Origin: Sinotaia quadrata
Lineage: Eukaryota; Mollusca; Gastropoda; Architaenioglossa; Viviparidae
Length of the DNA: 64,000 nt
NCBI GenBank assembly: GCA_028829895.1
Contig: CM054182.1
Coordinates: forward strand, 9,847,001-9,911,000
Direction of reading: 5' to 3'
A program made the position numbers and the translations under genes. The stretch's first letter is position 1; each line of letters starts with the position of its first letter. Positions 47,256-59,942 of the stretch are shown here, piece after piece. Below the pieces are notes generated by a model. That model saw nothing but the letters and a program-made list of their open reading frames with translations, was not told the DNA's origin and made no database searches.

Positions 47256-48524
47256 CATTGACCGGCGCCGTGGGTATGCTGTTCTGTCACATAAGACTTG
47301 CATGACTGGGTGCTGGTCTTGCATAAACAACTGTCCTTGTCTCAAAATACAGTCAGAGATATATTGTAAGCGTATCCACCTTGCAGCACCTGAATGGTGG
47401 TCTGGTGGGAATCTTGCTCTCGCCATTGTCTGGCAGCACCTGAATAGTGGTCGGGTTAGTACCTTGTTATTGCCCCTTTTTATGTCTCACGTCACGTGAA
47501 TGGGGGGATCAAGTTACTATCTTGTTCACATTACTATGTCGGTCTCAGCACCTGGTTAGTGCCTTATTGACGCGAAAGTGTCTGTTTCATAGCCTTTCAC
47601 ATCGTGTGTGTGTGTGTGTGCGCGCACGCACTTGCATAGCACAGTCTGAATGATAAAAATATAACACTTTGAATAAATTTACGTTTGCTCGCACATTATT
47701 GTGATGGAAATCGGGATCAGGCTAAGATACACTTTGCGAAAAAACATTTCAGTCAAAGGCTTTAAAAGCCTGGGAATTGCATTTATTCCTTCCCCCCCCT
47801 CCCCACTCCTAACTCCGCCAGCCCTCTTTCAGGCGTTGCAGTCCTGTTCGCTCTTCCACTTTTTTCTATACTCATTCTCCTCCATCCGCACCCTCTATGT
47901 ATATATTTATATTAAATGAAAGGCTAATTGCATAGTCACTTAAGGATCTGACGTCACTTATAGTTAAAATAAAATTATTAATAGCAATATGTTCCCGTTT
48001 GAACATTCTGGGCTTCTGAGGTGACATTCTAAAATCAGTTTGGGAATAGACCTGATAAACTCGAATTAGATTAGATGCCTGCTCTTGCCTCCTTCCTGCA
48101 CCATCCCACCTTCTTTTTTTTTTTTTTTGGTATCTGTCCGTCTCCTTGTCTCCTTCAAGTAATATTCTAGGTGCCATATTTTACATCGATTTTTCAACTG
48201 CAACGGGAGCGCGGGAATGCCTCACTAAGCAACCCTTTATGGTTGTCACCCACTTCACCTATTCTCACCACCCGTATTTCGCGCTGCGGGGGAACAAATC
48301 TTCGAGTCATTTACTCCTGAGTTGTGGTCCTTGGTAAAAGCTCTTTGTCACACACACACAAGCACACACACGCACGCACACACACAAACAAATACAAACA
48401 CGTGCACACAAAACTTTTCTTACTCGTTCAACACAGCCTAGCCGTCTTGAATACGACGTGTGCTGCGGGAATGTTCAGACAAAAGCGGAAAAAAGAAATA
48501 CAAAACAAAACTTTCCTAAAGCTC
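47256..48524. other. Mostly unique stretch
   Basis: A diverged duplication around GCAGCACCTGAATRGTGGTC (47384 and 47432), a GT/GC spot at 47607-47630, a T-run at 48113-48128 and an impure CA tract at 48350-48405. No gene. Confidence 0.45.
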
Positions 48525-48770
48525 GTGTGAAGTTTAAAGCACCAACAACTGCCAAAAGTTTACGTAGAGTTTAAAGCACTAAAAGCAGCCAAAAGTTTAC
48601 GTAGAGTTTAAAGTCCGAATAACAGCTAAAGGTTTACGTCGAGTTTAAAGTCCGAATAACAGCTAAAGGTTTACGTCGAGTTTAAAGTCCGAATAACAGC
48701 TAAAGGTTTACGTCGAGTTTAAAGTACCAACAATAGCCAGAAGCTTTTGCGAAGTGTAAAGCATCAACGA
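48525..48770. repeat. Minisatellite, 37-bp unit, about 6.5 copies
   Basis: GTTTAAAGTCCGAATAACAG and CTAAAGGTTTACGTCGA define the unit, with GTTTAAAG at 48532, 48569, 48606, 48643, 48680 and 48717. Outer units are more diverged than central ones. Confidence 0.95.
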
Positions 48771-50174
48771 CGCTGGATTTACAAAGATGATGACCGTCAC
48801 ACTTCACAAAACCATGACGTTCCGGTGTTGGGCGGGATGGGTGATGAAAGGGACTTCGAAATGCTACAAGCGTGCAGTTGCAGATGATTTACAATGGCAA
48901 TCAGCAAAAAAAAAAATGTCTTGGAGAATAAAGAATCCAGGTATCTCCCTCTTGACAAAGAGCCTGTTACGTTTTCGCTGTCCATCTCCCCCGCTTCCAG
49001 CAAAACCATTTAGTAATCGAAGCTTATACGCTACAAAATCATAGAAAGAATAAAGGGAAAATAAGGCTGTAAATTCGGGGTAATTGCTTTAAAAAAAGAA
49101 AACGAGAGAGAGAGAGAGAGAGAGAGAGACTCAAGTTGATTTTTAATATAGATTTTCCTTAAGCAAAATAAGAATTGGGGTTTTAATTTCTGCAGAACAG
49201 CCTGACAAAAACTTAGCTTAAGGTGGCAAAATTGTAGAAATATGAAACTGATAATGCTGGCAAGCATAACACGTCTATGGCACTTGGTAGTGGGGCGGGC
49301 CTGTGGTTTCCGGGGAGTTTATTCAGATAGCGTTCCAACTCAGATTTTATGTTCTCCATGGCTACTACTACTATTATAATAATTAATTAATTAATTATTA
49401 TCGAAATGTCTGTCAGAAATAAAAGGAAACGGTATTACTCTAGCCCTAACGACCGCTAGAGTGGAGACAGCGTGTTTCTTTCAGGTGACGAATATGTTGA
49501 GATCTGTCGCTGGTTGTTTCACTTTAATCAACTGTTAACTAAGGCAGTCCTCATCATACACTGTCCTACTCAATCACGGGGAGGTAACTCCGGTCAACTT
49601 TCAGTCACTTGCCTACTCTTTTACCCCATCTACAGACACACGTGTATACATGCACGCATAACACGCGACACACAAAGCATATTATAATATAATTATACAT
49701 ACCACGCCAAACAATCACTCAGTTTATCTTACTGTATGCTCGTGCTGACTCCAAGAGAGCTTAGTTGATAATTCTGAATGCGAACAGTAGTATGTACATT
49801 TTATCTTCTGATCTCAGCGCACTTCATTATCTGTTAGTGATGGAAACTTCGGGAAAGGCTACCTCGGTCAAAAAGGTGAGTAGAGTCGAGGGAGGGTGTA
49901 CCCCATGTCATGATGGCGACCCAAATTCTCGTTAACACCACCGTACTAAACTGAATTCATTAGCTCAGTATTACAGGGCTTACGTCTTCTGTGAGCATAT
50001 TACAAAACAACGAATGCATGCGTCTAGAGCAGGCAAGATTAAGTTAGATTTATATTTTTGCTTCAGCTGTACAGTTATCTTCCAGTCTGTTAGTTACCTG
50101 CCTTTGAATAAATATGAGCATAAAGCTTTGCTAGCCTTACAGCAACAAAAAAAAAAAAAAAAAACTAGCGACGA
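48771..50174. other. Unique stretch with simple repeats
   Basis: (GA)n at 49104-49129, an ATTAATTAATTAAT run at about 49380-49396 and an A-run at 50146-50164. No open frame above 85 codons. Confidence 0.5.
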
Positions 50175-50420
50175 TTATGTCATTGGCATTATGTGATGTT
50201 TACTTCACTGATATTATGCAATGATTACGTCATTGTCATCACGTGTTGATTACTACTACGAGATGATCACTTATAAATGATTAATTAATTCAATGTAATG
50301 ATTATATCTTTGGCATTGTTATGCTTATTTCACTGGTATTGTGCGATGATGACATAACTCTGCGACATTTATGTGATGACTGCTTTAGGAATGCTATGTA
50401 ATGGTTACATATACATCGGT
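50175..50420. repeat. Degenerate minisatellite, unit about 25-30 bp
   Basis: Words such as GATTACGTCATTGGCATTAT, TTATGTGATG and TTCACTGGTATTGTGCGATG recur about eight times with strong divergence. Confidence 0.6.
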
Positions 50421-50721
50421 TCGGTGACTTTATATAATTGTTACATAGTGTTACGTTTAATTCATTGATCTGATGTTATGCTTACATCAAATAGATGTAC
50501 ATACATGGTGCAGTGTGTGAGATCTATTCACATAGATCTGTCCTCCAAGACTTGTAAAAACATGCAAATACTTTCACACAAATGTGACCTCACGTAAATA
50601 GTGTATTTGTATGCATGAATCTGTATTCACACACACACACACGTGCACTTTGGTCACGTGGCTGCGATTTAAGTCCCACTTATCACCAGTACTCCCACTT
50701 TTGTAGTGAATAGTGTACAAG

Positions 50722-50725
<4 letters not shown>
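50421..50725. other. Unique interval with a short (CA)n
   Basis: (CA)n of about 13 bp at 50629-50641. Nothing else. Confidence 0.4.

Positions 50726-50801
<76 letters not shown>
50726..50801. repeat. (TG)n microsatellite
   Basis: About 37 uninterrupted TG units, followed by a GT-rich flank to about 50900. Confidence 0.98.
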
Positions 50802-50802
<1 letters not shown>

Positions 50803-53068
50803 TCGTGTGTATGTGTTCATATGTGTGTGCCTGAGCATGTGTGTAATAGTGTTTGTACGTACTAGTATTTCTGCGTGTATCATGTGTATGTATGTGCACT
50901 TGATAAATTTGAAAAGTGCAAAAGGGTGACGATTGCTTAGTAGCAGTTCGATACAGCAACAGAACTGGGCGAAGTATTTGATACTAACCAGCGGCTAGGG
51001 TACTGTTAAACGGGAGAGTGGACTCTTTCATTTTTTTTGTTGAAAGAAAGGAGGGAGCTGGTATTAGATGAGAGGTATACGACCGCCCTTTGTTCAAAGT
51101 GAGATGGCTATATTTCTGTAGCTGCGCTTTAAAGCCAGAGTTGTAAACCTCAGTAATTTCTGATTTATATTTATGTGTGAACAGTGTGCTTTAAGTTCAG
51201 GAATAGGAAATAAATTGTTACAGCTAGGTGAATTATAACGCCATAGTTCTACGATAGTACGGCGACGTCACCACAGGTGGGAAAGTTCTAACCTTTCTTC
51301 TGTATTTCCTTATTCTAAGTTTATGGGAAGCACACTTTTATTCGTACTAAGGGCGTAATGTCATGAGTTGACTGTATGTATGTATTTGGCTTATGGTTAA
51401 ACGCATGACCTTTTCCCACTCATAGTAAAAAAACTACAGGAAGAATAATGAGGCGGTTCTTAGAAAATAAATTATGCCAGGCATTGTTCTGAGATGAATC
51501 GACATCTTGTATCTTGCACTTGACATGGCGACATACAGATAGCAATGAGGCCACAAATAGTGCCGCGATTCCAGAGCAAAAACCACCCTACCAGGACAAC
51601 CCAAGTCTTTAATTGATTTTTTACCCCTTCCATCTCTACCCCCACCAAAACCGGTGTTAGCATTCTTCCACCCGCTCAGTAATTCCCCCGGATATGAATT
51701 GGGAGCTAGTGTCGGGTTATTAACCAATGAGACCTAAATGTTATTAACCTTTTGTGTGTGTGCGTCTGACCAGTTTTACGAACTTAAAGGATAGAAGTAG
51801 AATGTAAATTCTCGTGTTGTACATTAGTATTTTCCTTCTCTCTCCCAAAGCACCTAGGGGTCTCAATTTTTTTTACATTCCGTTAGTGACTTACAGTCAT
51901 GCCCCTATTGCCCCACCACAGGGTTTCCCCAAAGTCCGTGGACTAGCCAGCTAAAGTAAGGAATGGGGAGAACCACCTAAATACTGAAACGTAACCATTT
52001 AAAATAAAACATCACAGATACATTTATAAACATACTCACTCATCAGTTGTACTAACCTCGTCAAAACCCAACAGCTAAAATCAATCAGTACCAAGAAAGA
52101 AAATTGAGGGAAACAAACAAATAACACATTAAACAACGTCATGCGACAGAAGAAACATTATAGAGTCGACATAGCCCTTCCAAACCGCTTCTCAAACAAC
52201 CCTCAACTCCCCCCACACACACACACACACACCCACCCAACCCCAATCCCCAGCCGGAAGTGCACGTATAAATTAAGAAATGTAGTAAATAATGCAAGAG
52301 GAAACATATGAATGACTGTTTCAAAGTAAACGTGTTCAGAAAGAAAGATATATGAGTAATGCATATTGCTTGTTTCTGACAACGTGTGCTGATTACGAGG
52401 TGTATTGTTGCATGCGGAGAGCAAATAGTGAATATATTTGATAAGGAATTAAGATGGACTGGTGGAAAAATAAATATATATGCCAGATTCCTCATAGGAA
52501 CCTTGTGTATGTCGACTTTGGAGAAAAAAAAAGAACCATGTGGAAACAAACGTGAGCGAAGTTCGGAATAAAGTTTCCGTCCAGAAACAACGAATATTTT
52601 TTTTTTTTTTTACTCCAGTCGGTCAGACTGGACATCAGTGAGGCTGAAGGTAGAGGAGGGTATCCTACTCACCGACTATTACTGCAAGTAGCATCGATTA
52701 CCTGCTACATCGTGAAGTTTATTTTGTTATAATTATTTTATATTATCGTGAGTGTTTTAATGCAAAGGGAGCAGGTGTTTTGTTTCGGCTACACATCTAG
52801 TACTCAAGGGAGGTAAATAATGTTGTATATTTTCTGTATTGCTATGTGCTAAAATGCACGTATACGTGTGTTCTTGCATTACAAAATTGACCAGGCCATA
52901 CTGATGTGTTCTTGCATAGAATAAACTAGTTGGATTAATGAACTATGAAAAGATAGAACAAAAACTAGTGGGACTAATGAGCTATAAATGGAGAAGAAAC
53001 GAAATTACCAATTTCAAGGATGTCAACATGGAATTCGATACCAATAACGGCTATTTAGCTTATGCTTG
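50802..53068. other. Unique stretch
   Basis: Short CA tract at 52213-52233, T-run at about 52597-52610, and a loose duplication with GTGTTCTTGCATWRA and CTAGTKGGAYTAATGA at 52868-52985. The 136-codon minus frame at 52139-52549 runs through the CA tract and has no recognisable feature. Confidence 0.45.
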
Positions 53069-53223
53069 CGTCACACCTCACAGGCCAGGATGGCTATTAA
53101 TCGATACTTTTCGGTGATACCGTCACTTGAACAATCCCTATGACGTCACACCTCACAGGCCAGGATGGCTATTAATCGATACTTTTCGGTGATACCGTCA
53201 CTTGAACAATCCCTATGACGTCA
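53069..53223. repeat. Perfect 75-bp tandem duplication
   Basis: CGTCACACCTCACAGGCCAG starts at 53069 and 53144, and I find no mismatch across the two 75-bp copies. Each copy ends in CCCTATGA, so the junction and the right end both create a TGACGTCA palindrome. A perfect match implies a very recent duplication or conversion. An assembly artefact is possible. Confidence 0.97.
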
Positions 53224-54029
53224 GTGAAGAGGTTTTACTCCCCCCCCCTCCCCCGGCAGAAGACATTACTAGAATATAGCTACCATTTAATATATAAATT
53301 GAGAATTTATTGTTGGACCGAATTATAGGAAAGAAGGGGAAATAATTCTTATTTTCACACAATATACAAAGTCAAAGATATCTGGTAGCCATAGAAATGC
53401 CGTAACATCATCCCTTTTTTTCACAAGTATGAGTCAACCTCCTACTGATTTAAGGGGTGGGGAAGGAAGAAAAGATTTATTATCATTGTTTAAACAGTCC
53501 TCTGCACTGCAAACGTGTAAATGAGCGCCATCACTCTCTGCCCGCTTTCGTCACGAGACATATTGACGTCAACGGGTCATGGTCATTGTCCCTGGAACTC
53601 ACGTGCGATTTCATTTCCTGTTGAAAACTACGACCGTAAAGAGTTAACTTTTCTCTACTTGTCGACCAAACTGTGCACTAGGAAATACGAAGATTTCAGT
53701 GCATCAGCAAACATGCGCATGTTGAAAGAACTTTTATTGTTGTTGTTTTTAAAAGCAAGAGCAGTCTGCCTTGTGACGTTCAAGATGCATTCAGCAGATT
53801 TACAAGAAAAGTGTAAAAAGCTAAGAATATTGTTAACGTGAAAGCCAAAAGCAGGGTCACCTATGAATGGTTTCTAATTAATAGCTAATCTTTCCTCACG
53901 TTCCACACAGGAACTCCTTGTCCATTTATTGTTGTAATGGCGAGCTAAAATAACGGTAGGGTCTCTACATACCAAGTTACTCATGGCAATAACCAAGAAA
54001 CTCAGAGCTTTTATCCACGCCACTTACAA
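53224..54029. other. Unique stretch left of R1 copy D
   Basis: C-rich run at 53239-53255 and TGACGTCA at 53564-53571. The 106-codon plus frame at 53521-53841 is unrecognised. Confidence 0.4.
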
Positions 54030-54195
54030 GAACGTTGACATGGACATTGTGACATTATTGCAAAAGCAAGTGAAGATTATTAAAGCAACCCGCAGGCCAT
54101 GTAAAAAAAAAGACTTTAAATTATCTAACTCTAATAACTCCAATTCTATTCTCTGAAAGGACTAACCTGTGATTTGTATTGACTCTATTGTTGAA

Positions 54196-54248
<53 letters not shown>

Positions 54249-54700
54249 ATGTAAATGTAATATTATTCAAAGGTGAGTTCAAGGAATACTGATGTCAAGT
54301 AATCTCATTTCATTGTGACTGTCATATGCATATTTCATTGTTCATTTAATAAATTTATCATTTAATTTATTGACCTTCTTAGGCATAGTGATAATCTTAT
54401 GTTAGAGAAGAAAGTGGGTGGATGAGGACTCGCTAAATGTAGATTAAAGTCGGATTTGTCTTCTCCTTTACTAAGAAGTTTTCCACTCATAGAAAGATTG
54501 TGACTTTAATTGTTGTTTTATGTTGTGGAATAGAGAAAACGTTTACAGCGCCAAATATCCGCCAAATGAGGCGAGTGATGTTAGAGGATCTTAATAAAGT
54601 AAATTAAGATTAAGATTCTAATCACTTGTAATTGGTTATGAAATATTAAATAATAACAATAATATTTCATTATCTAAGTGGCGTGCGCGACACAGGATCT
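54030..54700 (-). mobile_element. Dispersed repeat family R1, copy D
   Basis: Reads in reverse relative to copies A and B. Landmarks from right to left on the minus strand: GCCACTTAG, GATCCTCTAACATCACTCGC, GGCGGATATTTGGCG, GTAAACGTTTTCTC, GGAAAACTTCTTAGTAAAGG, TTTAGCGAGTCC, CCACCCACTTTC, ATAAGATTATCA, TTGACATCAGTATTCC, GTCAATACAAATCACAGGTT and CCTTTCAGAGAA. A weaker match to copy C continues to about 54030 (TGCAATAATGTCACAATGTC). No coding frame. Confidence 0.75.
54195..54246. repeat. (TA)n(GA)n microsatellite inside R1 copy D
   Basis: About 11 TA units then about 14 GA units. It sits where R1 copy C has TCTCTCTCTC followed by TACATATATG and copy B has only TTCTTCAAGTACATA. The microsatellite therefore grew from sequence internal to the element. 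Confidence 0.95.
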
Positions 54701-56681
54701 TTAAATGACGCCTATTTTATTTCTGCTTCTTAGAAGATAATATAACTCTGTGGTCACTTGGGAAGAGAAACTTTATAAGAGGTTTAGTATCTAGTTTATT
54801 GCACGCGAAAACAGGTCCCATGTGCACGAGTCCACACCACACCGCACGATACAAATCCTTTGGCTATTAAAAGAAATATTAAACAGCAAGCCTCTTGGTC
54901 ACTACACGGGACAAATCTTTTAAATCGGAATTGAGTGTGCAAATAACAACTATCTCAAATGTGCAACGTCAAATTTTAGATTTAATTTTTTAAAAAAAAC
55001 AAAACCGATTATATCTGAGATGGTATATAAAAAAGATCTAACCAGATGGTTTATTTCAGTTGTTAACTTTCAACCGTTTCGCAATGGATCCTTTGATGTC
55101 GTGTGCAAAGTGAAGAAGTTCCCTTGTCTTCGACTAAACATTATTTGATTGATTGTCGGCGTAATTTTAAGGAATAATTTAAAATGACATTTTTTTTTTT
55201 TTTTTTTTTTTACTTGTAATGATTTGTTTACATATAGCCATTTACGTGCAATTAGATATTTTATTTAAAAGTTCAAGGGTCATGTCAGTCGCGTTTAACA
55301 CGTTGAATTTGTGGTCTGGTATTTTTTTTTTTCAAATCACGCTCGCACTTTGGCGAGTGTCACGTATATGATTATGGCGCAGTGTTCCTATGCTTCCATA
55401 CTATCATATGCTCTCCACCACCCATCCCCATTCCTCATCCTAGGAATAACTGGTTAAATCCTTCATCTATTAAGAATTTTCCTTTTCTAAAACAAGAGTA
55501 GCATCCACTCTGTTTTAATAAAAGTCCCAAATATATGCAATTGAAGAGACTAAAGAGTATTTTACTTTAAAATAAATAAATACTATTTTCTACTTGAATT
55601 TGGCAAACCACTATCTTTGGATAAATTTTTCATATGGAGCGGAGCTAAGATTGCCTGCACTGTATTTTTTTTTAATTCTCAAAACACACACACACACACA
55701 CACACACACATGCGTGTACGTCCGCCCATGCACTCGCAAACAACCCCCCTCCCATCCCCAGTCACCAGGACATAAATTTCCAGCGTGGCTTAAGCGGCTG
55801 TTGGCTCGTGTTTCGAACAGTCGACGCGCGGTAAAATAGGTACTCCCTGCCACTCGAGTTTCCTCACAGGTATGCAGTCCGCACCTGCGCGAACCTAGAC
55901 AGTGTGAAAGGGCAGTTAACGTTTGCATCGCACCACTAACACCCCACCCGCGAGGAAATATCAAGACTGATGGGAACAAGGGAAACTATCAGAAATACAA
56001 TCGGAACTGGTGCGGGAGGAAAGGCGGCGTGTGGCGACGCAGATTGGACGGGGAAGAACGATAACTCGTAGGCAAGCAGTCTTGCTGACGTAACAGCACA
56101 TTAGAGGAAAGATGGAGGCAAGAAGACATTAATGAACAAATGCTATCAGGTGAATGACAGATCAAGAATGAGAAAATTAATCATGTAATACTTGGCGACA
56201 GATTAGATGGTCGAGGCAAAGACGTGTCTGCTCTAGGAGAATTTTGTGTCCGCTAATGTGACTTCGGAGTAGAGTAGTAGATTGGCAGGTTGTTTACTTG
56301 ACCAGACGATGTTTTACCAGACGATGTTTTGTCTGGCCTCTCTTTGTACTGAAGGTTACAAGCATATGCTGTTGAGGTTTTCATGATTTCTCTTCGTCTG
56401 CAATTTCTTATTTCGTCAATTTAATTTTCTGTTAATAGTGTTCCCTTACGCATGCGCAAGCGCGCACATTATCTGTTTCAGTCAGATTTTTTCCTCTGAA
56501 TAAAATATGTATGTTAATTATTTTAATTTTAACATATATATATATTCTTGCGTGCGCGGATAATAAGGAAATGCACACATTTTTTCTTATCAGTGTGATT
56601 CTTTAACTTACTTTCCTTTTAGACCCAGGTAATGGGTTGAAACCTTAACAGGAGTATTTCAGCAGTGCCATCGGTGCTTCA
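54701..56681. other. Unique stretch with simple repeats
   Basis: T-run at about 55190-55212, (AC)n at 55684-55710 and a CpG-containing interval at 55780-56060 with unrecognised frames on both strands (122 codons minus). Confidence 0.5.
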
Positions 56682-56749
56682 ATCTTAGTTCAGCGCGAAA
56701 TCAGCCTAGGCCAGAAGCGCTCCCCATAAATTAAGTAAGTGATCTTAGT
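56682..56749 (+). mobile_element. Very short GC-rich element (copy 4, diverged) flanked by 8-bp direct repeats
   Basis: ATCTTAGT occurs at 56682-56689 and 56742-56749. The 52 bp between hold GCGAAATCAGCCTAGGCC followed by AGAAGCGCTCCCCATAAATT. The core aligns without gaps to the 25-bp core of copies 2 and 3 (GCGAAA, GCC, GAAGCG in register). A TAAATTAAGTAAG-type tail follows. Confidence 0.55.
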
Positions 56750-56934
56750 AAAGCCAATGATAAAATAATGAGTAATCATGGAACTTGGAAATTTTATTAA
56801 ATTGAAATTGAATTCACTTGTATTCACTCTTACTTGTATTCGCCATTCTTGTACACACAAGCACTAAACTTTAGTTACAATGTAGCTTGAGATGACAATA
56901 GTGTTATGACCCTGTTGCGCCAGCGTTCCCGCGA

Positions 56935-57085
56935 TTGCTTCTCACTCACCCACCTCAATAATAAAATACTGACACGTATTTCGCTATTGCTTCAACTCTC
57001 ACTCACCCACCTCAATAATAAAATACTGACACGTATTTCGCTCTTGCTTCAACTCTCACTCACCCACCTAAGCAATAAACTACTG
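56935..57085. repeat. Minisatellite, 57-bp unit, about 2.6 copies
   Basis: TCACTCACCCACCTCAATAA starts at 56942 and 56999, with a variant (CCTAAGCAATAA) at 57056. CTGACACGTATTTCGCT occurs in both full units. The frame stays open because 57 is a multiple of three. Confidence 0.95.
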
Positions 57086-59862
57086 AGTCTTCCACAAATA
57101 CTGAGATGTATTCTTCAAACTTAGAAGTTAATCCTCAAATAAGATTTGTTCCAAATTGTTAAATGTCAAAATTCTGCAATTAATTATTCGCGATTTTAAA
57201 TATATGGCATTTATTGAAAGTGAAACATAAGACTAAATCCTGGGTTATGTATTCACTACTCTGAAAAGAAATCTTATTTTAAATGCATTTTACTACAGCA
57301 ACAATTGTTCGTACAATTAGCAAATAGCCACTGACTCCCATTGATAAGATGGACTGAACCGTATCAATCCCTGAAGTTCGGCGATTGACTTTTGTCTATG
57401 CCTTTACAATCTATATCTTCTCTATTAGTACGTACTTACCAGATTAAGATTATGGCTCAGCTTCCATGACAAATCAGAAGTAAGACGTAAATATAGAAAT
57501 GATGATTACGTTTATTTTGTCTACAACTACTCTACCATAGATATTTTACAATACCTTTTTTGCAGTCTGGTCAAAACTAAATTTCTAGGCTGATTCTGGT
57601 GATCATGACAATAATTGGGCTGGGGGGGGGGGGGTGTTAATGCTATGGAAGTGGAACTCGTAATAAGGAGATTAATGTCAGTCTTTCAGAGTACTATAGC
57701 CATAACATGTAGAATGCATTATAGAAGTTTCAATGGTGACAAGTGTGACGTTTTGCTGGGAGATGGGCAAGATGTTAATTCTCCACAATCCCAGGCCACT
57801 CATAATTAATCTTAGGCTAATCCCCCCCCCCTCAAAGCACCTTCTGGCTGGCCACACGTTTTAGAAATATGAATGATAGATAATCTTGATTATAAGAATG
57901 ATAGTTCTAGAAGATAGCTCGACCCCCCTGATACATACAGCCAGGATAGTAAGTAAATACAGGTGACAGACTACAACATGTAACATGTGAGTCAGGATAA
58001 CACAAGTGGTCTAAGTATCAACAATAAATAGTGCACACCAATTTATAAAATGTATAACACTGACACCAACCCTGGTTAACTGCGAGAAAGTGCAACTTCC
58101 TGATAACGTCAAGTGGATCCCTGTTGCCAAACTACATGCCAAACAGTGAGAAAGTGTCTGACGTCACATCCTCTTTTATCTCCTGAACTGAATCTTCAGG
58201 GATGCTGGCCATTGATAGAGGACAGTCCTCACTCAACAAACAATCTTTCATCGAACGCCTAAGCTAGCACGAAAAGCTCACAGCTCAGAATTTGTATCTG
58301 AGCCACAATGCTTAGCGCCATCTTTACGACAGTTGAGAAATATCAGTGTTACACTGACGGTGACACATTATTATTAGAAACTGACTACACATCATTATTT
58401 AGCTTACCAGTCGCGCAAAAACCACGAACGAGCGATTGCTGCAATGGTCGCTAATCAGACTGTACATGCAGGGTCAGAAATAATATTCCTGGTGCTGAAA
58501 ATCTCGGTGCTGATTTTTCAAGTCAACACACTGTGTCAGATGAATCCGCCTTAGCGTGTGGTGTAACATTTATCTCTCCAGAGTCCAATCTATTATTTGT
58601 GTTCCAATGCACAACTGTTGCAGTTGTAGATTTTTAAAGCATTGTAATTCGCACAAATACTGTCTTCACAGCTAAATTTTAAGGTGATTTGGAAAAGGTG
58701 ATATTGAAAAGTGATTTGCCCAGCCTCCCAGTGCAAGTCAGTTATCATGCAATTTGACATCACCAATATCATAATTGTCATCAACAATATCAACTTTCGT
58801 CATATTGTACTTCGTCTCCTCGACTTTGACAATATCATTAACTGTTCGTAGGATTGTTATATTGTCAGTTGTTTAGAAGTTTTGGATTCCTTGATTTAGG
58901 AATCTGATGTGCTGGGATTTGGACAGTTCGGGTGGTTTCCTCAGATTAAAGCACTGTTAACTAATCATTGCTTTCAAAGTGGAGGTAAGTCTGTTGTTAT
59001 TTGTCAGCTTTATTCGAGTAGTGTCTTTCCATTTTGGAAGTGTCGCTTTCCAGTAGAGATATTTCTACTGGTACCAGCATTGGTTACTCCATTTCCTATC
59101 GGAATCACACGTAAAATGATAGTGCTATTAATAAATGGTGACCTAAGAGAGCAGTTATTCCTGTAAATGCTCTAAGAGATGCACTGTATTTGCGTTAAAG
59201 TATATACTAAAATCTTCGTACGACCTACTCAAGACAAATAAGAAAACCAAAGATAATATAACTAAACGAAAGGCAATATGACTAAGTAAGACAAATCAAA
59301 CGAATTTACTCAACAACACATAAATAAAATGAGTACTGAGTGATAGACATCGCCCTTCCGCCTTCCAGTCTAATTTTATAATTTGAAGTCATACTAACAA
59401 AATTGTCTTTTAAGCTACATTATAATGGGAATCAAATCAACTTGTCGCTGTTCTAAGTCCCACGATCAAGACGCCTGACAGTCGCCTAGACAGAAACTCC
59501 AGGAAGTAATTTCGTGACGTAAGCAACGCCAAGCGATAGTGCACCCCGTGAACCTTTAACCCAAAGTCCTCAATATCCTCTTGTTCGCTTTCAAACCAGC
59601 AATTAGGAAATTGGACTTGTTCAGCATCCGAGTTCTTTTCTCAACTCGGAAATCACGACAAGAAATCCCGTTGTAACTGAGCAACTGATGGCTCAATGTT
59701 TATTGGCTCTAGGTCCCCTGAAAATACAAGAGAGCAAAGTCCGTTTTGTTTGTTTGTTTGTTGCCTGTTAGTAGTGTTAGCTGATCCAAAATTTAACAAT
59801 GACAGTACACTCTGCTAAACCCATTTCTAAACACACACTCACACATATTACATCTCTGTCTT

Positions 59863-59865
<3 letters not shown>
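57086..59865. other. 2.8-kb unique AT-rich stretch
   Basis: G-run at 57620-57634, C-run at 57822-57832 and TGACGTCA at 58159-58166. No open frame above 85 codons and no repeat structure seen. Confidence 0.5.

Positions 59866-59940
<75 letters not shown>
59866..59940. repeat. (CT)n(CA)n compound microsatellite
   Basis: About 14 CT units pass directly into about 23 CA units. Confidence 0.98.

Positions 59941-59942
<2 letters not shown>

Noticed and set aside
52139..52549. 136-codon minus frame
   Set aside because: Runs through a CA microsatellite (Cys-Val run) and otherwise shows no recognisable domain.
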